Made by a program: the position numbers and the translations under genes. This document shows, piece by piece, positions 8,695 to 17,312 of a DNA stretch of 45,904 bases. Position 1 is the first letter of the stretch, and every line of letters starts with the position of its first letter. The notes beneath the pieces are model-generated. The model was not told where the DNA came from. It saw only the letters and a list, made by a program, of their open reading frames with translations, and searched no databases. The DNA is taken from the NCBI GenBank assembly GCA_033763845.1, contig JANRJR010000032.1, positions 1 through 45,904 on the forward strand, in the 5' to 3' direction. This DNA comes from DASZBR01 sp033763845 (GTDB lineage: Bacteria > Pseudomonadota > Gammaproteobacteria > DASZBR01).

Positions 8695-9542
8695 TGAAAT
8701 TTATCTCCGTCACAAAACCGGGAATTATTTTTGGTAATTTAATTGCGGTTTTGGGCGGATATTTTTTAGCTTCTCCACATCCTGTTCAGCTCCCGACCCT
8801 CTTTTTTACTTTACTGGGTATTTCTTTGGTTATTGCTTCAGGCTGTGTATTTAATAACATTATCGATCGCGACATAGACCGCCTGATGGAGCGCACAAAA
8901 AATCGCGTACTCGCCAAAGATGAAATCTCTCCCGTTGTTGCATTTATTTATGCTGTAGTATTAGGCGTAATAGGTTTTTTAGTTTTATATTTTTATACTA
9001 ATATACTGACTGTAATTATCACAGCCGTCGGATATATTGGCTATGCGGTAATTTACAGTTTATTACTCAAACGCCGCTCGATATTGAGCACGCCCATTGG
9101 CGCAATTGCAGGAGCAGTTCCTCCGGTTGCAGGATATTGTGCGATTACAAATCAATTTGATCTCGGGGCTATATTAGCATTTTTAATTTTATTTTTTTGG
9201 CAAATGCCCCACTTCTACGCCATAGCCATTTACAGAATTAATGATTTCAAAGCAGCGAAATTACCCGTATTGCCGTTAAGAAAAAGTATTCGTTACACCC
9301 AAATATCGATGATGACTTATATTGTACTGTTTACCCTCATAACATTATTACCAACCCTATTTCACTATGCCGATGACTTTTATTTTGTAGTCGCGTTATG
9401 TTTTGGTATGATGTGGTTTCTGCTCGGCATTAAAGATTTTAATGGTCAGGATAAAAAACACTGGGCGCGCAAAATGTTTTTGTTTTCGATAATAAATTTA
9501 ACGGTACTATGTCTCACTCTCGTCATGGGTTCACTTTATTAG
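8694..9542 (+). CDS. cyoE: Protoheme IX farnesyltransferase (heme O synthase)
   Basis: A membrane prenyltransferase that adds a farnesyl group to heme b, making the heme O used by the bo oxidase. The 282-residue product has the Mg-binding NNIIDRDIDRLMERTKNR motif near residues 60-77 and a second conserved WQMPHFYAIAIYRINDF motif. It has seven or more membrane helices. It starts with GTG, whose G is the last base of the cyoD stop, so translation is probably coupled. Its 3' end overlaps the following prepilin gene by 34 bases in another frame. The farnesyl donor links it to the isoprenoid genes near 32-36 kb. Confidence 0.96.
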   Translation: MKFISVTKPGIIFGNLIAVLGGYFLASPHPVQLPTLFFTLLGISLVIASGCVFNNIIDRDIDRLMERTKNRVLAKDEISPVVAFIYAVVLGVIGFLVLYFYTNILTVIITAVGYIGYAVIYSLLLKRRSILSTPIGAIAGAVPPVAGYCAITNQFDLGAILAFLILFFWQMPHFYAIAIYRINDFKAAKLPVLPLRKSIRYTQISMMTYIVLFTLITLLPTLFHYADDFYFVVALCFGMMWFLLGIKDFNGQDKKHWARKMFLFSIINLTVLCLTLVMGSLY

Positions 9543-9943
9543 AGTTATTGCTCTCACTCGGTATTTCGAGTGTTTTACTTGGCATTGCACTACCCTCCTG
9601 GAAAAACTTCACTGCTCATGTCCAATCAAAATTAATTACCGAACGTATTATTGAAAGCTTAGGATATGCGCGACTGGAGGCGCTCTTAACAAATTCATCT
9701 ATTGAAATAAAACCGCTGCATAGAAATTATCAAAATGGCTGGGAAGTGATTAAACAAAATAATATATTAAAAATTTACCCGGCCTCTCCCATCAAAATTA
9801 CGTCTCTACAATTATCCCGAAAAAACACGATTACTTTTCAAAGTAACGGCATGAGTGAAGGCAGTAATGGCAGTTTTGTGGTGAATGAGGAATATAAGAT
9901 TACATTAAATCGAGGTGGTCGGATAATATGTTCAAAATTATAA
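9509..9943 (+). CDS. FimT/GspH-type type IV prepilin-like protein
   Basis: A 144-residue minor-pilin-like protein. It begins with a short basic leader MSHSRHG followed by FTLLELLLSLGISSVLLGIALPSW. This is a class III signal with the prepilin peptidase site after Gly7, Phe at +1 and Glu at +5, leading into the N-terminal helix. The globular part is short, with QSNGMSEGSNGSFVV resembling GspH/FimT domains. Minor pilins prime type IV pili or DNA-uptake pili. Location immediately before comEC, overlapping it by 16 bases, suggests a competence role. It also overlaps cyoE by 34 bases. No other pilus gene is in the window. Confidence 0.85.
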   Translation: MSHSRHGFTLLELLLSLGISSVLLGIALPSWKNFTAHVQSKLITERIIESLGYARLEALLTNSSIEIKPLHRNYQNGWEVIKQNNILKIYPASPIKITSLQLSRKNTITFQSNGMSEGSNGSFVVNEEYKITLNRGGRIICSKL

Positions 9944-11217
9944 TATTCATAATTTTAACGTCAGCCCTATTTTTCAGAGGTGCTTTTAAAGTCCCTCCCC
10001 AACTTCCGGAACAAACGCTATTAACAACCGGAATCATTTCCAGTATTCCCGAATATCAACAACATGCTCTGCAATTTGTTTTTATCCCCGATCATACAAG
10101 CCAAAAAATTTTTCTCCGATGGTACTACCCGCCTCCCGCTCAACTTCATATTGGCGATCAATGGATGCTCAATATCTCCATCAAACCCGCGTGGCAACAT
10201 TGGCTGTTAACCCAACATATGAATGCAATAGGCACTGTAAAATTTAATTATAACAACCAGCTCTTATTAAATAATCAAGCTAAAATACTAGATTACCCTC
10301 TACAGAAAATCCGAGAATCTATTTACACACACTTAAAAGAAACCTTACACAATAAAACTGGCCTGGGATTTATCAGTGCGCTTACTATCGGTATGCGCGA
10401 TCAGATCACTCAAGCACAATGGGATGACTTGCGAGGAACAGGCACAAATCATTTAATGGCTATTGCGGGTTTGCATATTGGTTTCGTATTTGGATTTATA
10501 TTTTTTCTTTCAAATAAATTATGGCGCTTTTCTGAAAAGTTTATGTTATGGGTTCCCGCACAAGAAGCAGGACTTTTCATCGGATTAAGTGGCGCATTAC
10601 TTTATGCAGCACTGTCTGGATTCGCGATTCCTGCAAAACGCGCAGCTATTATGTTAAGTATTTTTGTGCTTACGCAATTATCACGCCGGCATATTAATAT
10701 TTTTTTCAGCTATTTTATGGCAATAATGGGCGTCATAATTATCGATCCCTTAAGCATATTCACACCTACCTTTTGGCTGTCATTTATTGCCGTATTTTTA
10801 TTAATTTATGGTTTAGCGGGAAGAACAGGAAAATTATCTTTTTGGGAACATTGGACACATGCACAGTGGATTATGGCGGTTGGATTAATCCCGGTGAATT
10901 TATTATTCTTTGAACAGATTTCATGGATAGGATTTATCGCGAATGCGATTGCAATTCCTTTTGTGGGATTTGTAATTTTGCCGTTATGCCTAACAGGAAT
11001 AGTTTTTCATTCATTATGGACAGTAGCTGAATTTTTATTGATGCACTTTTGGATCATCATGCATGGCTTAGCCCAACTGCCTCATACGCAACACTATCAA
11101 ATCATTTCAATCAGTGAGTTTTTTCGATGCAGCGTTGGAGTTTTACTGGTTCTCTCTCCCCGAGGATTTCCCGGACAATTCTTAGGATGGATTTGGCTGA
11201 TTTCCATTTTCCGGTAA
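9928..11217 (+). CDS. comEC: ComEC/Rec2-family DNA-uptake channel, truncated
   Basis: ComEC forms the inner-membrane channel that takes up single-stranded DNA in naturally competent bacteria. This 429-residue product has an N-terminal membrane segment, an OB-like (DUF4131-type) region and the Competence domain. The signature is DDLRGTGTNHLMAIAGLHIG, then LSGFAIPAKRAAIML and FWLSFIAVFLLIYG. It ends just after LVLSPRGFPGQFLGWIWLISIFR. Full ComEC proteins continue here into a metallo-beta-lactamase-like domain of about 250 residues, which is absent. Nothing downstream on this strand could encode it, because the DUF1460 gene occupies that DNA on the other strand and overlaps by 36 bases. Function in uptake is therefore doubtful. 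Confidence 0.88.
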   Translation: MFKIIIFIILTSALFFRGAFKVPPQLPEQTLLTTGIISSIPEYQQHALQFVFIPDHTSQKIFLRWYYPPPAQLHIGDQWMLNISIKPAWQHWLLTQHMNAIGTVKFNYNNQLLLNNQAKILDYPLQKIRESIYTHLKETLHNKTGLGFISALTIGMRDQITQAQWDDLRGTGTNHLMAIAGLHIGFVFGFIFFLSNKLWRFSEKFMLWVPAQEAGLFIGLSGALLYAALSGFAIPAKRAAIMLSIFVLTQLSRRHINIFFSYFMAIMGVIIIDPLSIFTPTFWLSFIAVFLLIYGLAGRTGKLSFWEHWTHAQWIMAVGLIPVNLLFFEQISWIGFIANAIAIPFVGFVILPLCLTGIVFHSLWTVAEFLLMHFWIIMHGLAQLPHTQHYQIISISEFFRCSVGVLLVLSPRGFPGQFLGWIWLISIFR

Positions 11218-11823
11218 TAAAACTGAAATACCTTTCACATTAGGTTCAAATTGCAAATAATTTAAAAAATCATAATCGGTGACTTTACCCGCCAAGGACG
11301 ATGCAGCACGCAAATATAATCTCCCTTCTTTTTGAATCGCAAAGCCCATATGAGAGATCAACGTATATTTACTGGGTTTTACAATAAATAAAATACTGCC
11401 ACTGGGAATTTGCGAAGCCACTTGAGGAATTTTAGCAACAGGAATATATCGTAAAATAACCCACGTTTTTTTAAAGTGCTCATAACAGAGACTATGACTT
11501 CGAATTTGCGTTACACACCACGCTGGCCTGTCTTCCATTTTTGAAATCACTGACGTATTTAACGGACTGTAATAAATATAATTTTTTTTAATATTATTCG
11601 GAATCCAATCGCCGGCTGGAAAATGATTTCGCGTAAAATAACTTTCAGGATCATGACTGTATCGAATCGCGCCCATATTTTCTTCGAGTGCTTGCGGAGA
11701 TGACGAAACTGCACGCGCAAGCACCGTCTCGACATAATTTTGACAGTCCATTTTTTCATACGGCGCATTGAGATATAATGCGCTAATGAAAATAACTTTA
11801 GTGATGATCGGTAGCTGAATCAC
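11182..11823 (-). CDS. DUF1460 family, NlpC/P60-like putative amidase
   Basis: A 213-residue protein of the DUF1460 family, whose members have a papain-like NlpC/P60 fold and are thought to cleave peptidoglycan peptides or amide bonds. Visible motifs are MDCQNYVETVLARA with the nucleophile Cys27, then ISHMGFAI with the expected catalytic His, and LRAASSLAGKVTDYDFLNYL near the end. Most members carry His in the place of Ala in this LRxASS motif. No signal peptide is evident, though the N-terminus is hydrophobic (ITKVIFISALYL). The gene overlaps hpf by 26 bases upstream and the convergent comEC by 36 bases, so its borders look recently rearranged. Confidence 0.7.
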   Translation of the reverse strand: MIQLPIITKVIFISALYLNAPYEKMDCQNYVETVLARAVSSSPQALEENMGAIRYSHDPESYFTRNHFPAGDWIPNNIKKNYIYYSPLNTSVISKMEDRPAWCVTQIRSHSLCYEHFKKTWVILRYIPVAKIPQVASQIPSGSILFIVKPSKYTLISHMGFAIQKEGRLYLRAASSLAGKVTDYDFLNYLQFEPNVKGISVLLPENGNQPNPS

Positions 11824-12094
11824 GATGTTTCGTAATTTGACGATTTAATTTGTCAACCAAGCCATCAATCGATGCATACATATCACCCGATTCATGACTG
11901 GCATGAATTTCAGCACCTTTAACATGCAAGGTCGCTTTGGCAATTTGGCTTAATTTTTCAACGGTAAGCACGACTGTGATATGCGTAATATGATCACCGC
12001 GCTTCTCTAAGCGCGCCAATTTTTCGGATGCATATTCTTTTAAAGCGGGCGTAACTTCCATATGAAGCCCTGTGATTGTCATTGGAATACTCAT
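11798..12094 (-). CDS. hpf: Ribosome hibernation promoting factor (short HPF)
   Basis: A 98-residue HPF/RaiA-type protein that binds the 30S decoding region and inactivates ribosomes in stationary phase. It begins MSIPMTITGLHMEVTPALKEY and continues with KLARLEKRGDHITHITVVL. The length matches the short gamma-type HPF without a dimerisation tail. An AAGGAGAGAG ribosome site precedes the ATG at 12094. In E. coli the order is lptB-rpoN-hpf; here lptB is followed directly by hpf with 34 bases between, so rpoN is missing from this locus. Confidence 0.93.
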   Translation of the reverse strand: MSIPMTITGLHMEVTPALKEYASEKLARLEKRGDHITHITVVLTVEKLSQIAKATLHVKGAEIHASHESGDMYASIDGLVDKLNRQITKHRDSATDHH

Positions 12095-12128
12095 TTACTC
12101 TCTCCTTTTCATCTAATAGTTTAAAAAA

Positions 12129-12854
12129 TTACAATTCAAAATCATCACCTAAATATACTTCACGTACACGCTGATCCTTCAGAATAGCAGCCGGCGATCC
12201 TTCACACAAAACTTTGCCTTCATTCACGATATACGCACGATGACAAATCGCTAGGGTTTCACGAACATTATGATCCGTAATTAACACACCAATGCCTTTA
12301 TCATTTAAGTGATGAATAATGCGTTTGAGATCAATAACTGAAATAGGATCAATACCCGCAAACGGTTCATCTAATAAAATAAATTTGGGCTCCATCGCTA
12401 ATGCACGCGCGATTTCCACTCGTCGTCGCTCACCACCGGATAAACTAATTCCGTGCGAGTCTTTCAAATGGTTAATGTGCAATTCACTGAGTAATTGCTC
12501 AACAATTCGCTCGCGACGGTCTTGCGATAATTCATGACGAAGCTCTAACACACCCATAATATTTTCATAAACGGTCAATTTTCGAAAAACCGAGGGCTCT
12601 TGCGGTAAATAACCAATGCCTAACTGTGCGCGTTCATGCATAGGCATAAACGTAATATCTTGTTCATCAAATAATACTTTTCCACCATCAGTGGGAATTA
12701 GTCCTACTACCATATAAAAACTCGTGGTTTTTCCGGCGCCATTAGGGCCTAACAACCCTACGATTTCGCCTCGATTAATTTCAAATGACACATCTTGCAC
12801 CACCATGCGTGCTCGGTAAGATTTTTGCAAATGTTGAGCAACTAATTTATCCAT
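12129..12854 (-). CDS. lptB: LptB, LPS transport ABC ATPase
   Basis: The cytoplasmic ATPase that powers extraction of lipopolysaccharide from the inner membrane by LptFG. The 241-residue product has Walker A GPNGAGKTT, Q-loop GYLPQEPSVFRKLTV, signature LSGGERRRVEIARALA, Walker B FILLDEPFAGIDP, and the H-loop in LITDHNVRETL. The RRR signature variant and the NVRETL stretch are specific to LptB. Its ATG overlaps the end of the lptC-lptA-like frame by 8 bases and has an AGGAAA ribosome site. Confidence 0.97.
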   Translation of the reverse strand: MDKLVAQHLQKSYRARMVVQDVSFEINRGEIVGLLGPNGAGKTTSFYMVVGLIPTDGGKVLFDEQDITFMPMHERAQLGIGYLPQEPSVFRKLTVYENIMGVLELRHELSQDRRERIVEQLLSELHINHLKDSHGISLSGGERRRVEIARALAMEPKFILLDEPFAGIDPISVIDLKRIIHHLNDKGIGVLITDHNVRETLAICHRAYIVNEGKVLCEGSPAAILKDQRVREVYLGDDFEL

Positions 12855-13644
12855 GCGAATTTCCTTTTTTCAGCGAATTGGGCTGAATCACAATGGTTGT
12901 CCGTCCTCTTGTCGACTCCGGTGAAACAACCATGTGTCTTTTAATATAGTACTGAATTTTCGGTGCGGCATAACTATTGGGACCTTGTTGTAATCGTGCA
13001 TTACCCAAAAATGTCGCAATCTCCGTTTGTTTATCCAAATGTGCTCTATCTGATGTCACATGAACAGGCTCGCCGGTTTTAGGCGGTTGTGGTAAATACA
13101 TGCCTTGCACATCAGATAATAAATCCAATGTATGCAAATTCATATCTAACTTCATGCCAACACCACTGATTGACGAATACGGTTGTATGGCAGAAATATA
13201 TTCCGGTGTCGTGGCAATACGCGTTTCTGGGTACAATATTAATAGCTGCGTTTGAATATGCGTTTCAGGATTGCTTAATCCTTTAGGTTGAGAGAAAAAT
13301 ACATTTCCCCACAGCGTCACTTTACTATCACCTTGAAACGCTTCGCCATGTTCTGCCGTTCCTCGCCACGCCGGTTGGCCAGGTTGAAAAAACACCACGG
13401 CGGGCTCTGAAAAATCCGTACGATCGTTTATCGCATAATGAAATACTAAGGGCGAAAAAAATTGATATTGCGGCTTACCCACATTGTCCATCACGGTGAT
13501 GGTAACATTTTTTGCAAACGAATCCGGCAAATTCGGATTGGATGGTGCATTCAATGAAAAATCAATCACAAAATGCCACACCAGCCATACTGAAAATAAC
13601 GCAGTAAAAATCAATCCATAAGAGAAATGCGATTGCTTGATCAT
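12847..13644 (-). CDS. lptC: LptC with an LptA-like C-terminal segment (probable LptC-LptA fusion)
   Basis: A 265-residue protein anchored by one N-terminal membrane helix (residues 9-27). Residues 30-183 look like the periplasmic LptC jellyroll (QYQFFSPLVFHYAINDRTDF, then RGTAEHGEAFQGDSKVTLWGN and TPEYISAIQPYSSISGVGM). Residues 192-257 look instead like LptA (GEPVHVTSDRAHLDKQTEIA, GNARLQQG, KIQYYIKRHMVV, TTIVIQP), matching either end of LptA's OstA repeat. No separate lptA lies between this gene and lptB, which overlaps by 8 bases. The ATG at 13644 overlaps the kdsC stop as ATGA, so it is preferred over one 27 bases upstream. LptC and LptA form the periplasmic bridge for LPS transport. A full lptA elsewhere cannot be excluded. 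Confidence 0.8.
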   Translation of the reverse strand: MIKQSHFSYGLIFTALFSVWLVWHFVIDFSLNAPSNPNLPDSFAKNVTITVMDNVGKPQYQFFSPLVFHYAINDRTDFSEPAVVFFQPGQPAWRGTAEHGEAFQGDSKVTLWGNVFFSQPKGLSNPETHIQTQLLILYPETRIATTPEYISAIQPYSSISGVGMKLDMNLHTLDLLSDVQGMYLPQPPKTGEPVHVTSDRAHLDKQTEIATFLGNARLQQGPNSYAAPKIQYYIKRHMVVSPESTRGRTTIVIQPNSLKKGNSHG

Positions 13645-14174
13645 AGATATTTTTTCAGGACCTTTTCCCAATTTCCTTGCGCGCTCATTAAAGCTTCACA
13701 TACCTCACGCACTGCACCTTTACCACCTTTATTTTGCGTCACAAATGAAACGGTTTTCATAACCGCCGGTACCGCATCGGGTACTCCCATCGGAAGTCCT
13801 ACGCGTCTTAATACTGGCAAATCGGGTAAATCATCGCCGACGAACGCCACTTCTTCATCAGACAAATTTAATTTTTTGATTAATTCTTCATAAATAGGGA
13901 GTTTATTGGTATCGCCCAAAAACACATGCTGAATACCCAGTTGCTTTTGCATACGAATCATCACACCCGGCGCATAACGCCCACTGATGACTGCAACTTG
14001 TATTGGCGTTTGTTGCAATAATTTAATACCTTGACCGTCTAACACATTAAACGCTTTAGTTTCAATACCATTGTCATCGACATAAATTCGACCATCGGTA
14101 AACACACCGTCCACATCAAAAATCACTAATTTAATTTTGCGCGCTCGCTCAATAAACGACTGATGTCCATCCAT
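13641..14174 (-). CDS. kdsC: 3-deoxy-D-manno-octulosonate 8-phosphate phosphatase
   Basis: A HAD-superfamily phosphatase that converts KDO-8-phosphate to KDO for lipopolysaccharide core synthesis. The 177-residue product has the HAD motif I VIFDVDGVFTDGRIYVDDNG, motif II AVISGRYAPG, and motif III GVGLPMGV preceded by EVAFVGDDLPDLP. The capless length fits KdsC tetramers. It begins directly after the kdsD stop with no gap and overlaps lptC by 4 bases, so kdsD-kdsC-lptC-lptB form one transcript. Confidence 0.96.
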   Translation of the reverse strand: MDGHQSFIERARKIKLVIFDVDGVFTDGRIYVDDNGIETKAFNVLDGQGIKLLQQTPIQVAVISGRYAPGVMIRMQKQLGIQHVFLGDTNKLPIYEELIKKLNLSDEEVAFVGDDLPDLPVLRRVGLPMGVPDAVPAVMKTVSFVTQNKGGKGAVREVCEALMSAQGNWEKVLKKYL

Positions 14175-15149
14175 TTACGCCACTCCTGCTTTCAATAAAT
14201 CATGCATGTGAATTACACCTTGAGGAATTTGGTGACCATCCACAACCACCAATGCGGTAATACGAAAATCTTCCATAATTTTTAACGCTTCAACAGCTAA
14301 TTTGTCTGCGAGAATAACTTTAGGATTTTTTGTCATGACTTTTTCAACAATGGTACTGCGAATATCTAAATTTTTATCAAGGGTTCGGCGTAAATCCCCG
14401 TCGGTATAAATTCCCAATAATGTTTTTGATTTTTTATCAATCACCATAGTCATACCCAAGCTCTTTTTGGACATCTCCATTAAAGCCTCTGAAACTGTCA
14501 CTGCTCCATCAACGATAGGCATGTCATTACCTGATTTCATTAAATCACTGACTTTTAATAATAATCGCTTGCCCAATCTTCCACCCGGATGTGAGCGCGC
14601 AAAATCCACAGCCGTAAATCCACGCGCTTGTAATAATGTAATCGCTAGCGCATCACCCATCACCAATGCAGCAGTTGTACTGGAGGTTGGAGCTAATCCC
14701 AATGGACACGCTTCTTCTTTGATACTGACATCTAAATTAACATCCGCGGCTTTTGCTAAGGTAGACGCAATATTTCCGGTCAGTGAAATCAACGGCACGT
14801 TTAAATGTTTAATTAACGGCAATATTGTCAGAATTTCAGGTGTTTCGCCTGAATTAGAAATCGCAATCACCACATCTTTTTGTGTGATCATTCCTAAATC
14901 ACCGTGACTTGCTTCACCGGGATGTACAAAAAATGCGGGCGTTCCAGTACTGGCTAAAGTAGCAGCAATTTTTCCGCCAATGTAACTGGATTTTCCCATA
15001 CCCGTGACGATAACGCGCTCAGAACATTTTAATAATATTTCACAGGCTTTCGAAAAATTGTCATCGATGCGAGACACTAAAGCAGAAATAGCTTCCACTT
15101 CTAATTGGATCACTTTTTGGGCAAAGCTTTGGTAATTCGCTGTCTTCAT
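14175..15149 (-). CDS. kdsD: Arabinose 5-phosphate isomerase
   Basis: It interconverts ribulose 5-phosphate and arabinose 5-phosphate, the first step toward KDO. The 324-residue protein has an N-terminal SIS domain (VIVTGMGKSSYIGGKIAATL, then HPGEASHGDLGMI and SNSGETPEI), followed by two CBS domains (about 205-324, with YTDGDLRRTLDKN and ITALVVVDG). I chose the ATG at 15149 (MKTANYQSFAQKVI), which matches the usual N-terminus. A 21-codon longer frame upstream lies in the divergent promoter region. Confidence 0.95.
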   Translation of the reverse strand: MKTANYQSFAQKVIQLEVEAISALVSRIDDNFSKACEILLKCSERVIVTGMGKSSYIGGKIAATLASTGTPAFFVHPGEASHGDLGMITQKDVVIAISNSGETPEILTILPLIKHLNVPLISLTGNIASTLAKAADVNLDVSIKEEACPLGLAPTSSTTAALVMGDALAITLLQARGFTAVDFARSHPGGRLGKRLLLKVSDLMKSGNDMPIVDGAVTVSEALMEMSKKSLGMTMVIDKKSKTLLGIYTDGDLRRTLDKNLDIRSTIVEKVMTKNPKVILADKLAVEALKIMEDFRITALVVVDGHQIPQGVIHMHDLLKAGVA

Positions 15150-15192
15150 CCTAGACTCCGGAACATATTCAGTTCTTTGCAACGTAATGAAT

Positions 15193-15242
15193 ATCATACC
15201 ACGCGAACACACCTGGCATAATCTTTTAAGATCAGGTATAAA
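15193..15242. promoter_or_regulatory. Divergent kdsD / mlaF promoter region
   Basis: The 99-base gap between kdsD and mlaF holds two candidate sigma70 promoters. For kdsD (minus) there is an extended -10, TGGTATGAT, at 15201-15193, giving a leader of about 37 bases. For mlaF (plus) TGGCAT at 15214-15219 and TATAAA at 15237-15242 are separated by 17 bases, but this -10 lies only 6 bases before the ATG at 15249, so transcripts would be leaderless or start elsewhere. A small inverted repeat, ATCTT-TT-AAGAT, lies in the spacer at 15221-15232. These are matches by eye only. Confidence 0.4.
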
Positions 15243-15248
15243 TTACGG

Positions 15249-16040
15249 ATGCCTGAGAATCTGGTTGCCCTACGTAATATAAGCTTCAACCGTGGTGATC
15301 GCGTCATTTTTGATGCCATCAACATGGATGTTCAGCGTGGAAAAATTACCGCTGTTTTAGGCCCTTCTGGAACGGGAAAAACAACCCTACTCAAATTAAT
15401 CGGCGCTCAAATTTATCCCGATAACGGCAATGTTTTATTTGATAAATTAGATATTCATCATTTATCGCGACAAGAATTATATAAAACACGCCAACGCATG
15501 GGCATGTTATTTCAAAGTGGTGCGCTATTTACTAATTTATCAGCATTCGAAAACGTCGCGTTTCCATTACGCGAACACACTCAATTATCGCAAAGCGTAA
15601 TTCGTGATTTAGTGTTACTAAAATTAGAAGCCGTTGGACTTCGTGGCGCACGCGATTTAATGCCCAGTGAATTATCTGGTGGAATGGCACGACGCGTTGC
15701 ATTAGCACGTGCTATTGCACTTGATCCGCAATTAATCATGTATGACGAACCGTTTACAGGACAAGACCCAATTGGCATTGGGGTATTAGTAAAACTCATT
15801 CGAACATTAAATGATGCATTGGGCATGACCAGTATTGTCGTTTCACATGATGTCCAAGAAGTGTTCAGCATTGCAGATTATGTCTATGTCTTATCCAACG
15901 GAAAAATTGTCGGGTATGGAACACCCACTGAATTACAAAATACAGATTCACCGGCTGTTAAACAATTTATTAAAGGTTTACCTGATGGCGTTGTTCCCTA
16001 TCATTATCCTGCGCCTGATTTTAAGACGGATTTCCTATGA
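15249..16040 (+). CDS. mlaF: MlaF, phospholipid transport ABC ATPase
   Basis: The cytoplasmic ATPase of the MlaFEDB complex, which moves phospholipids between the inner membrane and periplasm and keeps outer-membrane asymmetry. The 263-residue product has Walker A LGPSGTGKTTLLKL, Q-loop GMLFQSGALFTNLSAFENVA, signature LSGGMARRVALARAIA and Walker B LIMYDEPFTGQDP. The GxARR signature is typical of Mla/Mkl ATPases. It overlaps mlaE by 4 bases. The locus is divergent from kdsD, the same arrangement as the E. coli yrb/mla region. Confidence 0.96.
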   Translation: MPENLVALRNISFNRGDRVIFDAINMDVQRGKITAVLGPSGTGKTTLLKLIGAQIYPDNGNVLFDKLDIHHLSRQELYKTRQRMGMLFQSGALFTNLSAFENVAFPLREHTQLSQSVIRDLVLLKLEAVGLRGARDLMPSELSGGMARRVALARAIALDPQLIMYDEPFTGQDPIGIGVLVKLIRTLNDALGMTSIVVSHDVQEVFSIADYVYVLSNGKIVGYGTPTELQNTDSPAVKQFIKGLPDGVVPYHYPAPDFKTDFL

Positions 16041-16819
16041 TTGAATCGATTGCACAATTAGGTCGATGGGGTTTAAATATTTTATCCAGTCTTGGACGTG
16101 CAACCGTATTTTTATTACGCACATTAATTCGTCCACCAAGATTCACTAAAAGCTTTCCATTTTTAATTAAAGAAATGTACAACGTCGGCGTGCTTTCATT
16201 ACCCATTATTATTGTTTCTGGATTATTTATTGGAATGGTGCTGGGATTACAAGGATTTCATACATTAGATAAATTCAGCGCAACCCAGCAATTAGGACAA
16301 TTAATTGCATTAAGCGTCGTTCGTGAATTAGGCCCTGTTGTGACAGCATTATTATTTGCAGGACGAGCGGGTTCCGCATTAACGGCAGAAATTGGCTTGA
16401 TGAAAGCGACTGAACAATTAGCCAGCATGGAAATGATTGGCGTTGATCCATTATGGCGGATCATTTCTCCGCGATTTTGGGCCGGATTTTTTTCTACGCC
16501 ATTGTTAACCTTAATTTTTAGCGCGGTAGCCATTTACGGTGGATATTTAGTCGGCGTCAGTTGGTTAGGTGTGGATGGCGGATCGTTTTGGAGCAACATG
16601 CAAGCCGGCGTAAATTTTCATGAAGATGTGTTGAATGGTTTGATCAAATGTGTGGTATTTGGTGGTGTTGTCACATGGATTGCTGTATTTCAAGGTTATG
16701 ATTGTATTCCTACCGCCGAAGGTATCAGTCGCGCGACAACCAAGTGTGTCGTGTACGGATCCTTAGCTGTACTGGGATTAGATTTTGTTTTAACAACGAT
16801 GATGTTAGGAGGTTGGTAA
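16037..16819 (+). CDS. mlaE: MlaE, phospholipid transport permease
   Basis: The inner-membrane permease of the Mla system, 260 residues with five or six helices. It carries the permease_5 (MlaE) landmarks LPIIIVSGLFIGMVLGLQGF, then VVRELGPVVTALLFAGRAGS and AEIGLMKATEQLASMEMIGV. The late GYDCIPTAEGISRATTKCVV stretch is also conserved. It starts within the mlaF stop (4-base overlap) and is followed after one base by the GTG start of mlaD. Confidence 0.96.
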   Translation: MIESIAQLGRWGLNILSSLGRATVFLLRTLIRPPRFTKSFPFLIKEMYNVGVLSLPIIIVSGLFIGMVLGLQGFHTLDKFSATQQLGQLIALSVVRELGPVVTALLFAGRAGSALTAEIGLMKATEQLASMEMIGVDPLWRIISPRFWAGFFSTPLLTLIFSAVAIYGGYLVGVSWLGVDGGSFWSNMQAGVNFHEDVLNGLIKCVVFGGVVTWIAVFQGYDCIPTAEGISRATTKCVVYGSLAVLGLDFVLTTMMLGGW

Positions 16820-16820
16820 C

Positions 16821-17312
16821 GTGAAAACCCGAGGCATTGAAATTCTTGTCGGACTTTTTTTGGTTGCCGGCATTCTTTCTTTAGTGATGCTGGCATTTCA
16901 AGTCAGCGGACTTGCAAATATTGTCGGACGCAATGGCTACACCATCACCGCAGATTTTGACAACATTGGTGGGCTCCGTATTCGCGCGCCTGTTTCCGTC
17001 AGCGGAGTTCGCATTGGAGAAGTCACGGAGATTCAACTAAACCCCACGACATTCAAGGCAAAAGTCACCATGAGCATTGCCCCAAACCAAAATGCAATAC
17101 CGTCTGATAGCACAGCAAGTATTTTCACTGAAGGACTATTGGGCTCAAACTATATTAGCTTAAGCCCTGGTTTTTCTGACACAAATTTAAAAAATGGTGA
17201 TAAAATTCAAACCACCCATTCAGCCTTGATTCTTGAAAATCTGATTGGCCAGTTAATGTATAAGCTTGGACCCAATAGCAGCTCAAGTGATGCTGCGGAG
17301 AAACCTAAATGA
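16821..17312 (+). CDS. mlaD: MlaD, MCE-domain lipid-binding subunit
   Basis: A 163-residue protein anchored by one N-terminal helix (residues 6-26) with a periplasmic MCE domain that forms a hexameric ring carrying phospholipids. It begins with GTG (MKTRGIEILVGLFLVAGILS). The MCE core is visible: YTITADFDNIGGLRIRAPVS, then VRIGEVTEIQLNP. The hydrophobic C-terminal tail after GDKIQTTHSALILENLIGQL is shorter than in E. coli MlaD (about 183). It overlaps mlaC by 4 bases. Confidence 0.95.
   Translation: MKTRGIEILVGLFLVAGILSLVMLAFQVSGLANIVGRNGYTITADFDNIGGLRIRAPVSVSGVRIGEVTEIQLNPTTFKAKVTMSIAPNQNAIPSDSTASIFTEGLLGSNYISLSPGFSDTNLKNGDKIQTTHSALILENLIGQLMYKLGPNSSSSDAAEKPK

Noticed and set aside
14467..14907. 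A 146-codon frame on the plus strand opposite kdsD
   Set aside because: kdsD is unambiguous on the other strand, and the antisense product has no recognisable motif.
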